Shown here one piece after another: positions 29,268-38,232 of a DNA stretch of 64,000 nt; positions within the stretch are counted from its first letter, which is position 1; each line of letters opens with the position of its first letter. The position numbers were made by a program, and so were the translations under genes. The notes beneath the pieces were generated by a model. The model was not told the origin of the DNA. It ran no database searches and saw only the letters and a program-made list of their open reading frames with translations. The stretch covers positions 1,550,001 through 1,614,000 of the forward strand of contig OX595990.1 of the NCBI GenBank assembly GCA_951394045.1. Direction: 5' to 3'. This DNA comes from Nitzschia sp. DOCU1 (Eukaryota > Bacillariophyta > Bacillariophyceae > Bacillariales > Bacillariaceae).

Positions 29268-30740
29268 TTATAGCTTGGACCTCAAGATTATCAGTCCCAT
29301 GTCCCGTAGTGTCTCCTCGACTAACGAGAGAAGAGTAGCAATCTCTGAAAGGCAATTGTGCGCATGAACAATGATTCGAACCCGCTCCTCGCCCTTTGGG
29401 ACAGTCGGCGATCGAATCGGATAAAGGCGTATCCGCTTGCCAGATTTCTCCCAAAGCCTGCCGCAAAAGTCAACACATTCCGAGTTCCCAGGAATGATCA
29501 AGGCTTGAATCGGTGAGATCGAGTCTACCAAGGCAATGGTGGGCACGGCTACTAGACCCATGATCCGGGCCATGCCATTTCGAAAGGTACAAACCCGATC
29601 CATTACAGTTGTTCGCAGACGAATGCCCATCGGACCCGCCATGCTTTGATAGGCACAAGCAATGGTCACTAGCGAGTGCATCGGCAGAGAAGTCGAATAA
29701 ATTATTGGACGGCCGTAGTTGAGAATATACTCTTTGATTGCCTTGGATCCACAAATGACAGCCCCATGGCAACCAGCTGCCTTGCCAAACGTGTGAATGG
29801 AACAAAGCAAGGCTGGGTGATGTTCCAACGAATCTCGTTCCAGCACGCCCATACCATGACTCCCAAAGACTCCCAACCCATGGGCTTCATCCACAATCAC
29901 GCAAGCGTTGTAAAGGAGCGCTAGATCCAGGATTTCTTTGAGTGGCGCCAAGTCACCATCCATGGAATACACACTCTCTACCACCACTATTATTGACCTT
30001 TCCTCTCCATAGCTCATCCTGCCACGGTGTTCTACCAAGAGACGCTGAAGATCCTTTAAATCGTTGTGACGAAACGTCTTGATGGTGCAGTCTTTGCTAA
30101 GTCGGACGCCCATTTGCAGACTGTTGTGAGACAGCTCATCCATCAGCACCACCGCCCCGAGCGTGAGACAGGAGAGTACCGACAAATTGGCATCGTAACC
30201 ACTATTGCACAAGAGTGCGGCAGGACGACGGTGCCATTTGGCGAGACGTTGTTCCAGTGTGTGTGCATACTGAGAATCTCCTGTCAGCAGCCGACTTCCT
30301 GTCGATCCCAGCAAAACACGTTTTTCGGACGCCAACAGGCGGCCATAGGTTCGTTGGACCAGATCATGTTGTTCTTTGCTTTGGGCCAAACCCAAGTAAT
30401 CGTTGCTCGAGAAATCGACAATACCATCTTGGTGAAAGGGTACGAGGCGGCGTAATGAACCAATCTGTAGACGTCTTGCCAAGGCTGGGAGGATTTCTCG
30501 TTGTTCAAAGGCCAACGCCGAGGATGAAACATCAGCAGAATGATTGTTCCTGGTGGACACACCATCGTCAGAGTGGGAAGACGGTTCCGCTTGAGATTTA
30601 TTTGGACAGTTCGGTGTCATCGTCCTTTTCTTCGTGACACACAATCCTTCCGGGAAGAGGTTACCTACTAGCGATGAACCTGAACCAAACCCCCGTCCAT
30701 TCAAGTGCCGATGAAAGTGTGGCTGTCGATGCATCGTCAT
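29268..30740 (-). CDS. bioF: 8-amino-7-oxononanoate synthase-like enzyme (biotin synthesis)
   Basis: A PLP enzyme of the alpha-oxoamine synthase family, about 490 residues, best matched to BioF, which joins pimeloyl thioester and alanine in biotin synthesis. Seen: FSSNDYLGLA, GSTGSRLLTGD, LLCNSGYDANLS, DELSHNSLQMG, VVVESVYSMDGDLAPL, VDEAHGLGVFG, and HTFGKAAGCHGA, whose Lys carries PLP; then IIYSTSLP. The N-terminal 75 residues are basic and variable and may be an organelle-targeting extension; the first ATG (30740) is used, but MTPNCPNK further in is possible. Close relatives (2-amino-3-ketobutyrate ligase, serine palmitoyltransferase) share the motifs, so the exact substrate is inferred. It converges on the ARM-like gene, 115 bp apart. 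Confidence 0.85.
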   Translation of the reverse strand: MTMHRQPHFHRHLNGRGFGSGSSLVGNLFPEGLCVTKKRTMTPNCPNKSQAEPSSHSDDGVSTRNNHSADVSSSALAFEQREILPALARRLQIGSLRRLVPFHQDGIVDFSSNDYLGLAQSKEQHDLVQRTYGRLLASEKRVLLGSTGSRLLTGDSQYAHTLEQRLAKWHRRPAALLCNSGYDANLSVLSCLTLGAVVLMDELSHNSLQMGVRLSKDCTIKTFRHNDLKDLQRLLVEHRGRMSYGEERSIIVVVESVYSMDGDLAPLKEILDLALLYNACVIVDEAHGLGVFGSHGMGVLERDSLEHHPALLCSIHTFGKAAGCHGAVICGSKAIKEYILNYGRPIIYSTSLPMHSLVTIACAYQSMAGPMGIRLRTTVMDRVCTFRNGMARIMGLVAVPTIALVDSISPIQALIIPGNSECVDFCGRLWEKSGKRIRLYPIRSPTVPKGEERVRIIVHAHNCLSEIATLLSLVEETLRDMGLIILRSKL

Positions 30741-31063
30741 CGTCGACTGGGTTGATTCTGGCGCGCCGGAGAGAGTGGCTTCGCATCCTTCCGCCGGCGG
30801 GCGCGGGGAACTTTTTCTCGCGCGATTTGGATCTTCGCCTTTTTCCGGTCAACGCGCGATATTCTTCGTGGTATTTGTCGTCCAGTTTGGCCGGAAAAAG
30901 GCAAAAGAGACTGGGCTCCCAAGCCCCCTTTTTTCCAGGAAAATCACGTCAAATTATTTTTTCGGCCAAGGCTCCTTCAGTTTTGTCGGCCATCCGGGAC
31001 GACATTATTATCCTGCACTCCTTTTGGCGCATTGGCCACAAAACAATTCGAGCCCTCCTTAAA
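30741..31063 (+). other. Upstream region of YR-2 with a 12-bp hairpin
   Basis: GCCTTTTTCCGG at 30837-30848 is the exact reverse complement of CCGGAAAAAGGC at 30891-30902 (42-nt loop). It lies about 160 bp before the preferred YR-2 start, comparable to the hairpin before YR-1. The frame of YR-2 is open through this region back to 30674, but the residues look non-coding and overlap the divergent bioF start. Confidence 0.55.
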
Positions 31064-32666
31064 ATGTCAGAAGAACCACGAGGCCCACGCAATGCTATTT
31101 GCGCTCTAGGGGATGACTGCAAGCACCCAACTACAAAGCAGGCGACAAATAACGAGCGATGCATTGATTGCCACCAGAATGTCCACGCCTGCTGTGGTGT
31201 ATTTGTTGGGGACCATCCTGACCATTTAAACCACAAGTGCTATAAGTGCGTCGCGGCCAATGCAGCAGCAGTAGCCCAAGAAAATAACGAGGATGCCGAT
31301 GACGATGCCGACGACGATACCCACAACGATACCGACGACGACGATGCTGACAACGATGCAAGAGACAACAGAACTCCTCTAAGAAGGTCTAGGCGACCAC
31401 CGTCTGCTGACCAGCACAATGAAGATCTGAGGCAGGCGATTCGAAACAACATGAATTTGGATCATGTGAAAAGCAACTCCCGTGCCCCAGCTACATACTA
31501 CAAGCATGGGAAAGAGAACGAACGCTTCATCCTGTGGCTCTACTGGAGTGAATACGTCAATCCGTGCTTAACTGCAAATTTCAATCTCTTATTGGAGGAA
31601 CATGAAAAGGACATCGAGTACCCCAATAAATTGTTGAAAAAGTGTGAAGGATTATCACAGCCTGAATGTGATATCCTTCAAGAAGAATTCCGCAATGTTG
31701 AACTTAAAAAGTTCATTGGTGAATGTCTTGGTGTAGGAGGACACCCCCCGGGTCAGCAGACAGTGGACTTTGACACGATCACACCAGATATATTTGGCGA
31801 GTATATGTGCAGCAGGCGAAAACAAGATGGCAAACTTTTGGCTCGTACTGGCTACAAGAGCATGCGATCAGGTCTGTCGCACTTGTACCAGCGATATGAT
31901 GTTGATATGAGTAGAAAGTTTACCATGGGCGTGGGGGAAATTCTGAAAGGTGTCCAGCGAGTATCAAGTGTAGCTAGACAAGCAGGTGAAGGTAACATAG
32001 AAGAGGGCAAGCGGGAGCTGCCATACAATCTTTACTGCAAGTTCAACGAATGGTGCGTCAATGAAGGGTCAAAAGAAGCAGCATTTGCACGGGCCTACAG
32101 TGTACATACTTGGAACCTTGCGTGTCGTGGTGACTCTACAGCTAGGATTCATACAAAGCACTTGATCTTCCGTGCAGATTCAACTGGAATTCCATTTGCC
32201 CATTCAAAGGAAGATCAAGAGGGAGAGGACCGGCGAAAGAAAAAGCCACGGCACGTGTATGCTAATCCTTTTGATTATCGTGCTGACTACATGTCAGCAA
32301 CGTTTGAATATTTGGTCTGCCTTCCTGGTGTACTTGCCGACCGGGACGGCCCACTCTTTCCCACTCAGGGAAAAGACGAGTCAGTTAAAAGCCGCTTCTC
32401 CAAGATTATGGGTAAGCTTTTGACTAAGCACAAGGAGGAGCTGGGGCAATTTGGCTATGAGGTGGAGGATATAGGAATACATTCATGGCGCAAAGGTGCA
32501 ATATCGTTTATGAGTTCCGGGTCAACCGCTGGTCCAAGTGCAGCAGCCACTTGTATTCGTGGTGGGCACACAATGGGGGCTGTAAGGGATATCTATGTGC
32601 TGCACGAGCGAGCTGGCGACCACTATTGTGGCCGTGTCTTGAGTGGCCTCCCTATCAACCAGCCAG
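31064..32666 (+). pseudogene. YR-2: tyrosine-recombinase-like gene, part 1 (split by LTR-2)
   Basis: About 534 codons. From the ATG at 31064: an N-terminal Cys/His zinc finger (CALGDDC, CIDCHQNVHACC, HKCYKC), an Asp-rich tract, a core-binding-like region, and a recombinase core with WNLACRGDSTARI (box I Arg), IHSWRKGA (His473, Arg476), CIRGGHTMGAVRDIYVLHE (His502, Tyr511). All five residue classes of a tyrosine recombinase (R, H, R, H, Y) are therefore present. The frame runs only three codons into LTR-2 before TAG. The remaining 340 or so codons are at 38233-39131 and 39851-40926. It is a homologue of YR-1, and the join LSGLP...EFAASHPDF lines up with LAGLDPMSPNFDV there. The finger is N-terminal here but C-terminal in YR-1. 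Confidence 0.8.
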
Positions 32667-33085
32667 TGCAGTAGGCACGATAATGCCTGAAATGGCATGA
32701 CAGGACTAACAGGACTAATGTAGACTAACAGGACTAGCTATAACGCATAGCATCTAACCTAACATACGTACGTACAAATATATACTGCCGACGGACGGAC
32801 ACAGAGGCCACGTGACGTCGTCGAGCATGCCGGATGGCGCGCTTGCGCACAGAAAGTGCGACACACATATATGGTCGGAGCGAGGCGACGACGATGTCTA
32901 TCTTGATGCTAGTCTTGACGCTAGGCGTCAGGACCTAGGGTCATGCTATAGGTGCTAGAAGGTCATAGGATGCTAGGCGTCACTAACTAGAGCAGTCACA
33001 AAGAAACACAACACTGCTAGTTAGGGACGGGCATGTCTTACCTTCTTGACAACTATCTTGTCTACTAAGATATATAGTCGTGATC
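32667..33085 (+). repeat. Truncated 5' LTR of LTR-2
   Basis: Matches the first 419 bp of the 520-bp LTR. One difference from the 3' LTR is visible (GGCATGACAGG against GGCGTGACAGG near 32694). Confidence 0.93.
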
Positions 33086-33124
33086 CTAGGAATCAAAGAC
33101 TTGTCAGTCTAGAGGATAAGTATC

Positions 33125-34441
33125 ATGCGTCTCGCTTTCAACTCGTTCGTTGCCGCTCGTGGCGTCATCCCGTTGTACCCGCCTTGCAAGTGGAAAACTG
33201 GCTCGACGGGCTCGTCTGACGGCGCCGGCGACGCCGACGAGGATGGCTTTCGTTCGGTGAAACTCGAGCTTCGTTCCGTTCCTGGGGATGCGACCTCCCC
33301 AAAATACTCTGAAAAGTTCTATGTGTTTGAATCGGGAACCCCCGAACAGTGGTGTCGCTGGAATGACGATCTCGTTAAGGTTTGGACTTGTTTGAGCCTC
33401 ACCAATGGCCCCGATCGTCGCGCTATGACTCTTACGCTTCTCGCGGGTTCGGCGAAGGACACGTTTGAGGAGTATTTCGCTCGTCCCAGCGTCACTGCGA
33501 CTGTCGATCATGTGTCTCGTGCGTTGCGTTACGTCGCGGCTCGGTTCTTCCCTGATTATGCCGCCCAGAATCAGACGTCGTACCTCCGCTACGAGGGTCG
33601 TAAGCCTGCAAAGATGTCTGCTCGCGGATTGGCTACTCGCTTGCGCCAGGTCAATAAGTGGTTCGATTACTTCCCCAACGATGGTGGCAATCGTACTGAC
33701 GTGGTTGATCGCCTGAACGAGACCGAACTGCCCCTGATCTACGAGCGCATGTTGCCTGCCGCGTGGCTGAGTGTTAAGGAATTGATGTTCCACGATTATC
33801 GCCAGAACCGCTTCAACTTCGAGAAGCAGATCGATTATACGGAGCAACTTGAAGTGTACGAGATGCGTCACGGTGTCACCGGACTGCTTGCCTTTGGCTC
33901 GAGCAAAGCCAACAAAGGGCGTAAACCCGGGGAAGCTGGCGTCGCCAGTGGAACCAATGCAGGACCCGAATTGGGAACCCTGAACCGCGGTCGGAAGACG
34001 AACCGTGACTCCCCTTCTAAGAAGGGCAATAATGGTAACAACTCAAAGAACTGCCGCTTGCACGGAGAAGGCTGTGGACACAGCGACTCTGAGTGCAAGG
34101 TCTGGCTCAATCATGCGTCTAAGGTCGCTGCGGTCCGTAAGGCCCAGCACCCCAGTACGCTCAAGAAGGCGCCCCACAAAGGGCGCACAACTCACAACAA
34201 GACTTGGCGTCGCGGAGAATCCAATGGCGCGAACCGCGGAGAACGCACTTACACTTCCAAGGAGGTCCTGGCCATGGTTAAGGCCGCGCGTGCCAGCGTG
34301 GAAAAGAAGGCCAAGGAAGACTCCGACGAGGAGATGGAACTTAACAACATTGAAGAAGACGAGGATGGAATCTTCGAAGAATTAAGCCCCGAAGATGAGG
34401 CTCAGCTTGAGGCCTTCATCAACGAGAACACCAACGAATGA
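33125..34441 (+). CDS. gag: LTR-2 gag
   Basis: 438 residues, same length as the LTR-1 gag, with four residue differences by eye. Same Cys/His knuckle (CRLHGEGCGHSDSEC) and acidic tail. The leader retains the region from ATCAAAGACTTG to the ATG. The TGA stop is again followed by an open same-frame path into pol, with only silent or missense changes in the 14-codon spacer (AAC to TAC, AGC to AGT), and no stop created. Confidence 0.9.
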   Translation: MRLAFNSFVAARGVIPLYPPCKWKTGSTGSSDGAGDADEDGFRSVKLELRSVPGDATSPKYSEKFYVFESGTPEQWCRWNDDLVKVWTCLSLTNGPDRRAMTLTLLAGSAKDTFEEYFARPSVTATVDHVSRALRYVAARFFPDYAAQNQTSYLRYEGRKPAKMSARGLATRLRQVNKWFDYFPNDGGNRTDVVDRLNETELPLIYERMLPAAWLSVKELMFHDYRQNRFNFEKQIDYTEQLEVYEMRHGVTGLLAFGSSKANKGRKPGEAGVASGTNAGPELGTLNRGRKTNRDSPSKKGNNGNNSKNCRLHGEGCGHSDSECKVWLNHASKVAAVRKAQHPSTLKKAPHKGRTTHNKTWRRGESNGANRGERTYTSKEVLAMVKAARASVEKKAKEDSDEEMELNNIEEDEDGIFEELSPEDEAQLEAFINENTNE

Positions 34442-34483
34442 TCACACTACATATGTAATAGTGACTTAATTAATAGGAAACGA

Positions 34484-37400
34484 ATGGCCGCACAATGCCC
34501 CGCCGAATGTCACATTCTCTCTAGCCTACATAGGCCGAGGAAGCGACAGAAAACGCAGCGTTCGCCAGAGGTGCTAATCCTGGTCCCGTCTACAGTACCA
34601 GGAGGCGCGCCAATGGTGTTACGTGGGCTTGTTGACAGTGGTTGCACAGGAACCATCATCCTAAATGACTTCACAGCTCGGCGCAAAACCTGGAAGGATC
34701 GCACCGGACAGTGGACGACGAAGGGTGGTACATTCTGCACCACGAAGAAGGCAAAGATACCACTGATATTCGCAGACTTCACAAGACAGAAGCAAATAGA
34801 ATGGGAGTGCCACGTGGACACCCAGTCTAAGTCCAAACGAGAGAACTACGATATTATACTCGGTAAGGACATACAACAATACATGGGCTTAGATATACTA
34901 AATAGTAGCCTCACCCTCAAATGGGATGGAATAGAAGTACCCATGCGAGAGTTCGGAGCGCTACGCGACCGTAGCAGGGCTATGGAAGTATACAACCTCT
35001 CACAAGAGGCGGAGTCTACCGCCGAATTAGCCAAGCGCACCACCGAGATTTTAGACGCGCACTATGAAAAAGCTAACCTAGAACAACTGTGCAAGGAGCA
35101 GTCGCACTTGTCAGAGGCGGAACAAGGCGACTTGCTACGACTACTTCGCAAATATGAAACACTATTTGACGGTACACTCGGCGAGTGGAAGGGAACCGAC
35201 ATTGAGTTAGAACTGAAGGATGATGCCAAACCGTATCATGCACGTCCTTTTCCCATACCGCAAGTACATGAAGGCGCTATGAGACGCGAGGTCGAACGAC
35301 TCTGCACGTTAGGCGTCTTGGAAGAAGATAATGATAGTGAATGGGGGGCACCCTCGTTTATTATCCCCAAAAAGAATGGAACCGTACGATTCATAAGCGA
35401 CTTCAGAAAGTTAAACACGATGCTAAAGCGTAAGCCGTACCCTATCCCTAAGATTCAGGACATGCTATTGAAGCTGCAAGGCTTCCAATATGCGAGTTCC
35501 TTAGATCTGAACATGGGGTACTATACCATACGTTTAAGCCCTGCGGCGTCAAAGCTATGTACTATTGTGCTGCCCTTCGGCAAGTACAAGTATAAACGCT
35601 TACCCATGGGAGTGGCTGGTTCGCCAGATATCTTTCAAGCAAAAATGTCCTCCCTGATGGCAGGACTCGAATTCGTACGAACCTATCTCGATGACGTACT
35701 CATAGTCAGTTCAAGTACCTTTAACGATCACCTCACCAAGCTAGAGAAAGCCCTAGCGCGTATAGCCAAAGCCGGGCTCAAGATCAATGCGCAGAAATCC
35801 TTCTTTGGACGAGGCGAGATCGAGTATCTTGGATACTGGGTAACTAGGGAAGGTGTCCAACCTCTCCCCAAAAAGGTTGACAGCATCTTGGCAATGAAAG
35901 CGCCGAAGAACAGAAAGGAACTTCGAGGCTTTATTGGTCTCGTCAACTATTACCGCGACATGTGGAGACGTCGTTCACACGTGCTCGCACCATTAACGTC
36001 TATGACATCCAAAAACGTCCCTTGGCGATGGGGCGAAGAACAGCAAAAGGCCTTCGATGAGGCGAAACGTATAATTAGTAAGGAAGCTATACTAGCATTC
36101 CCAAATTTCTTAAAACGGTTCGTTATCTACACGGACGCTTCTAAGTACCAGCTAGGTGGCGTCATCACGCAGGACGGACGTCCGTTAGCGTTCTACAGCA
36201 GGAAACTGACCGACGCGCAGACGCGCTACACGACAACCGAGCGTGAACTGCTCTCAATTGTCGAGACTCTGAAAGAGTTCCGTACTATTCTTCTCGGACA
36301 GAAGATAACGATCTATACAGATCACAAGAATTTACTATTTAATGATCTCAAGACGGATCGCGTGTTACGCTGGCATCTACTAATTGAAGAATATGGTGCC
36401 AACATTGAGTACATCAAAGGCGTCAACAACGTCGTCGCTGACGTGCTCAGCCGCTATCCTCGTTCTGATACTCCAGTCGTTCCGGTCAGTGCGCCGACGC
36501 GAGAACAAGCGCACGAGCTCTTCGCGGGAGATAGGCTTCCGGCCGACCTCTTCCCGTTGAGCTTTCGCGTCATTGCTGAGTATCAACAACGGGATTTGCA
36601 AATGCAACAGCTCACGGAATCTCACCCGGACGTCACACGGAAGATATTCCGTGGGGGCGAACAGCTGATTTGCTACAAAGATAAGATTTACATTCCGCGT
36701 ATACTACGGAACCATGTCATCAATTGGTACCACGAATACTTAATGCACCCAGGAGAATTGCGAACGGCAGAAACGATTGCCCAGCATCTCTATTGGCCAG
36801 GTATTAAAGCCGACGTTAAGAAAGTAGTTCAACGTTGCGACCCATGTCAAAAGGGTAAAACGAAAAGGCTTAAGTACGGGAAGCTTCCAGAGAAGCTCGC
36901 AGAAGCCCAACCATGGGAACATTTGTGTGTCGACACGATTGGACCCTATAAGATCAGACGAAAAGGAAAGAAGCCGCTAGAATTCATGGCACTAACGTTT
37001 ATTGATCCTGCGACAGGATGGTTCGAGATGACAGAGATCAAGAACAAACAAGCCGACAACATCGCGAACATGGTAGAGAAGCAATGGCTCTCGCGATATC
37101 CTTGGCCGGAGCTCATCACATATGATGCAGGCCCCGAGTTCAAGGCCGAATTTCAAGAGTTAATTAAGAAAGAATACGCGATCAAGGCGAAGCCTTCATC
37201 AAAGCGAAATCCCCAATCGAACGCCATTCTCGAGAGAGTACATGGTACTATTGGGAACATGATTCGCACCTTCAACTTTGACAACGTCGACGACGACGAA
37301 CCGTTCGCCGGACTGGTGAGCGCCGTATGCTTCGGGATTCGGAGTACTTATCACACGACACTCAAGGCGACACCAGGACAATTGGTGTTCGGCCGAGACA

Positions 37401-37684
37401 TGATCTTCCCGATCCAACATCAAGCGGATTGGCAGATGATCGAGGAACAAAAACAGCGACGAATTGCTGAAAACAACAAAAGAGAAAATGAACGACGAGT
37501 CGAACACGACTACGCAGTGGGCGACCGCGTGCTGAAGCTAGTAGCTGACCCAAACAAGGTAGAACCCAAACGTGAGGGTCCTTGTACTATTGAACGAGTA
37601 CATGCGAATGGTACGGTTACATTACGCTTCGGCAATATTATCGAGAGACTTAACATAAGACAGATCGTCCCGTATAAGTCGTAG
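34484..37684 (+). CDS. pol: LTR-2 pol polyprotein with intact YLDD
   Basis: 1,066 residues with the same protease, RT, RNase H and integrase motifs as the copy at 7134-10334. The RT catalytic box is YLDD (Asp codon GAT at 35690-35692), the functional state. No frame break or missing catalytic residue is seen. Its last 57 codons or so are copied again at 39132-39302 by the tandem duplication. Without a complete 5' LTR and primer site this element should not complete its own replication, but it could in principle supply protein. Confidence 0.95.
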   Translation: MAAQCPAECHILSSLHRPRKRQKTQRSPEVLILVPSTVPGGAPMVLRGLVDSGCTGTIILNDFTARRKTWKDRTGQWTTKGGTFCTTKKAKIPLIFADFTRQKQIEWECHVDTQSKSKRENYDIILGKDIQQYMGLDILNSSLTLKWDGIEVPMREFGALRDRSRAMEVYNLSQEAESTAELAKRTTEILDAHYEKANLEQLCKEQSHLSEAEQGDLLRLLRKYETLFDGTLGEWKGTDIELELKDDAKPYHARPFPIPQVHEGAMRREVERLCTLGVLEEDNDSEWGAPSFIIPKKNGTVRFISDFRKLNTMLKRKPYPIPKIQDMLLKLQGFQYASSLDLNMGYYTIRLSPAASKLCTIVLPFGKYKYKRLPMGVAGSPDIFQAKMSSLMAGLEFVRTYLDDVLIVSSSTFNDHLTKLEKALARIAKAGLKINAQKSFFGRGEIEYLGYWVTREGVQPLPKKVDSILAMKAPKNRKELRGFIGLVNYYRDMWRRRSHVLAPLTSMTSKNVPWRWGEEQQKAFDEAKRIISKEAILAFPNFLKRFVIYTDASKYQLGGVITQDGRPLAFYSRKLTDAQTRYTTTERELLSIVETLKEFRTILLGQKITIYTDHKNLLFNDLKTDRVLRWHLLIEEYGANIEYIKGVNNVVADVLSRYPRSDTPVVPVSAPTREQAHELFAGDRLPADLFPLSFRVIAEYQQRDLQMQQLTESHPDVTRKIFRGGEQLICYKDKIYIPRILRNHVINWYHEYLMHPGELRTAETIAQHLYWPGIKADVKKVVQRCDPCQKGKTKRLKYGKLPEKLAEAQPWEHLCVDTIGPYKIRRKGKKPLEFMALTFIDPATGWFEMTEIKNKQADNIANMVEKQWLSRYPWPELITYDAGPEFKAEFQELIKKEYAIKAKPSSKRNPQSNAILERVHGTIGNMIRTFNFDNVDDDEPFAGLVSAVCFGIRSTYHTTLKATPGQLVFGRDMIFPIQHQADWQMIEEQKQRRIAENNKRENERRVEHDYAVGDRVLKLVADPNKVEPKREGPCTIERVHANGTVTLRFGNIIERLNIRQIVPYKS

Positions 37685-37712
37685 GATTAACGGCTTCGAT
37701 CAGGGGGGCGAG

Positions 37713-38232
37713 TGCAGTAGGCACGATAATGCCTGAAATGGCGTGACAGGACTAACAGGACTAATGTAGACTAACAGGACTAGCTATAACGCATAGCATC
37801 TAACCTAACATACGTACGTACAAATATATACTGCCGACGGACGGACACAGAGGCCACGTGACGTCGTCGAGCATGCCGGATGGCGCGCTTGCGCACAGAA
37901 AGTGCGACACACATATATGGTCGGAGCGAGGCGACGACGATGTCTATCTTGATGCTAGTCTTGACGCTAGGCGTCAGGACCTAGGGTCATGCTATAGGTG
38001 CTAGAAGGTCATAGGATGCTAGGCGTCACTAACTAGAGCAGTCACAAAGAAACACAACACTGCTAGTTAGGGACGGGCATGTCTTACCTTCTTGACAACT
38101 ATCTTGTCTACTAAGATATATAGTCGTGATCACGATCAGATGGGAAGATGGAGTCGATGCAACGATAGATCTACTTTTAAAATAGTCTCACAATTTCCAA
38201 AAACAATCTACTGCAGTTTCTAGCCTAGTGCA
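37713..38232 (+). repeat. 3' LTR of LTR-2
   Basis: Full 520-bp LTR following the purine tract AGGGGGGCGAG. TG...CA ends. Confidence 0.97.
37859..38028 (+). promoter_or_regulatory. Cluster of TGACGT/TGACGC words in the LTR
   Basis: CACGTGACGTC (TGACGT at 37859-37864), TGACGC at 37962-37967, and its reverse complement GCGTCA at 37971-37976 and 38023-38028. The middle pair forms TGACGC-TAG-GCGTCA, a perfect inverted repeat with 3-nt spacer. Such words are bZIP-type binding cores, and similar ones are known as CO2/cAMP-response elements in diatom promoters. The same words occur in every LTR copy here. Function is inferred. Confidence 0.5.

Larger units (their letters stand above)
32667..38232 (+). 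mobile_element. LTR-2: second copy of the Ty3/gypsy-type element, 5' LTR damaged
   Basis: Same family as LTR-1, plus strand, inserted in YR-2. Gag and pol are open and pol has YLDD. The 5' LTR stops at 33085 (419 of 520 bp). The last 101 bp and the palindrome at the primer-binding position are gone, replaced by a few bases (CTAGG) before the leader resumes at ATCAAAGAC. The 3' LTR (37713-38232) is full length. The flanks are CCAG before and CCGA after, not a clean duplication; an original CCAG with one base lost on the right would also explain the one-base frame offset of the recombinase tail. The part after 37514 is tandemly duplicated. Confidence 0.93.

Noticed and set aside
30674..31063. 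N-terminal extension of YR-2 from an ATG at 30674
   Set aside because: Overlaps the divergent bioF start, lacks coding character, and the finger follows directly after the ATG at 31064.
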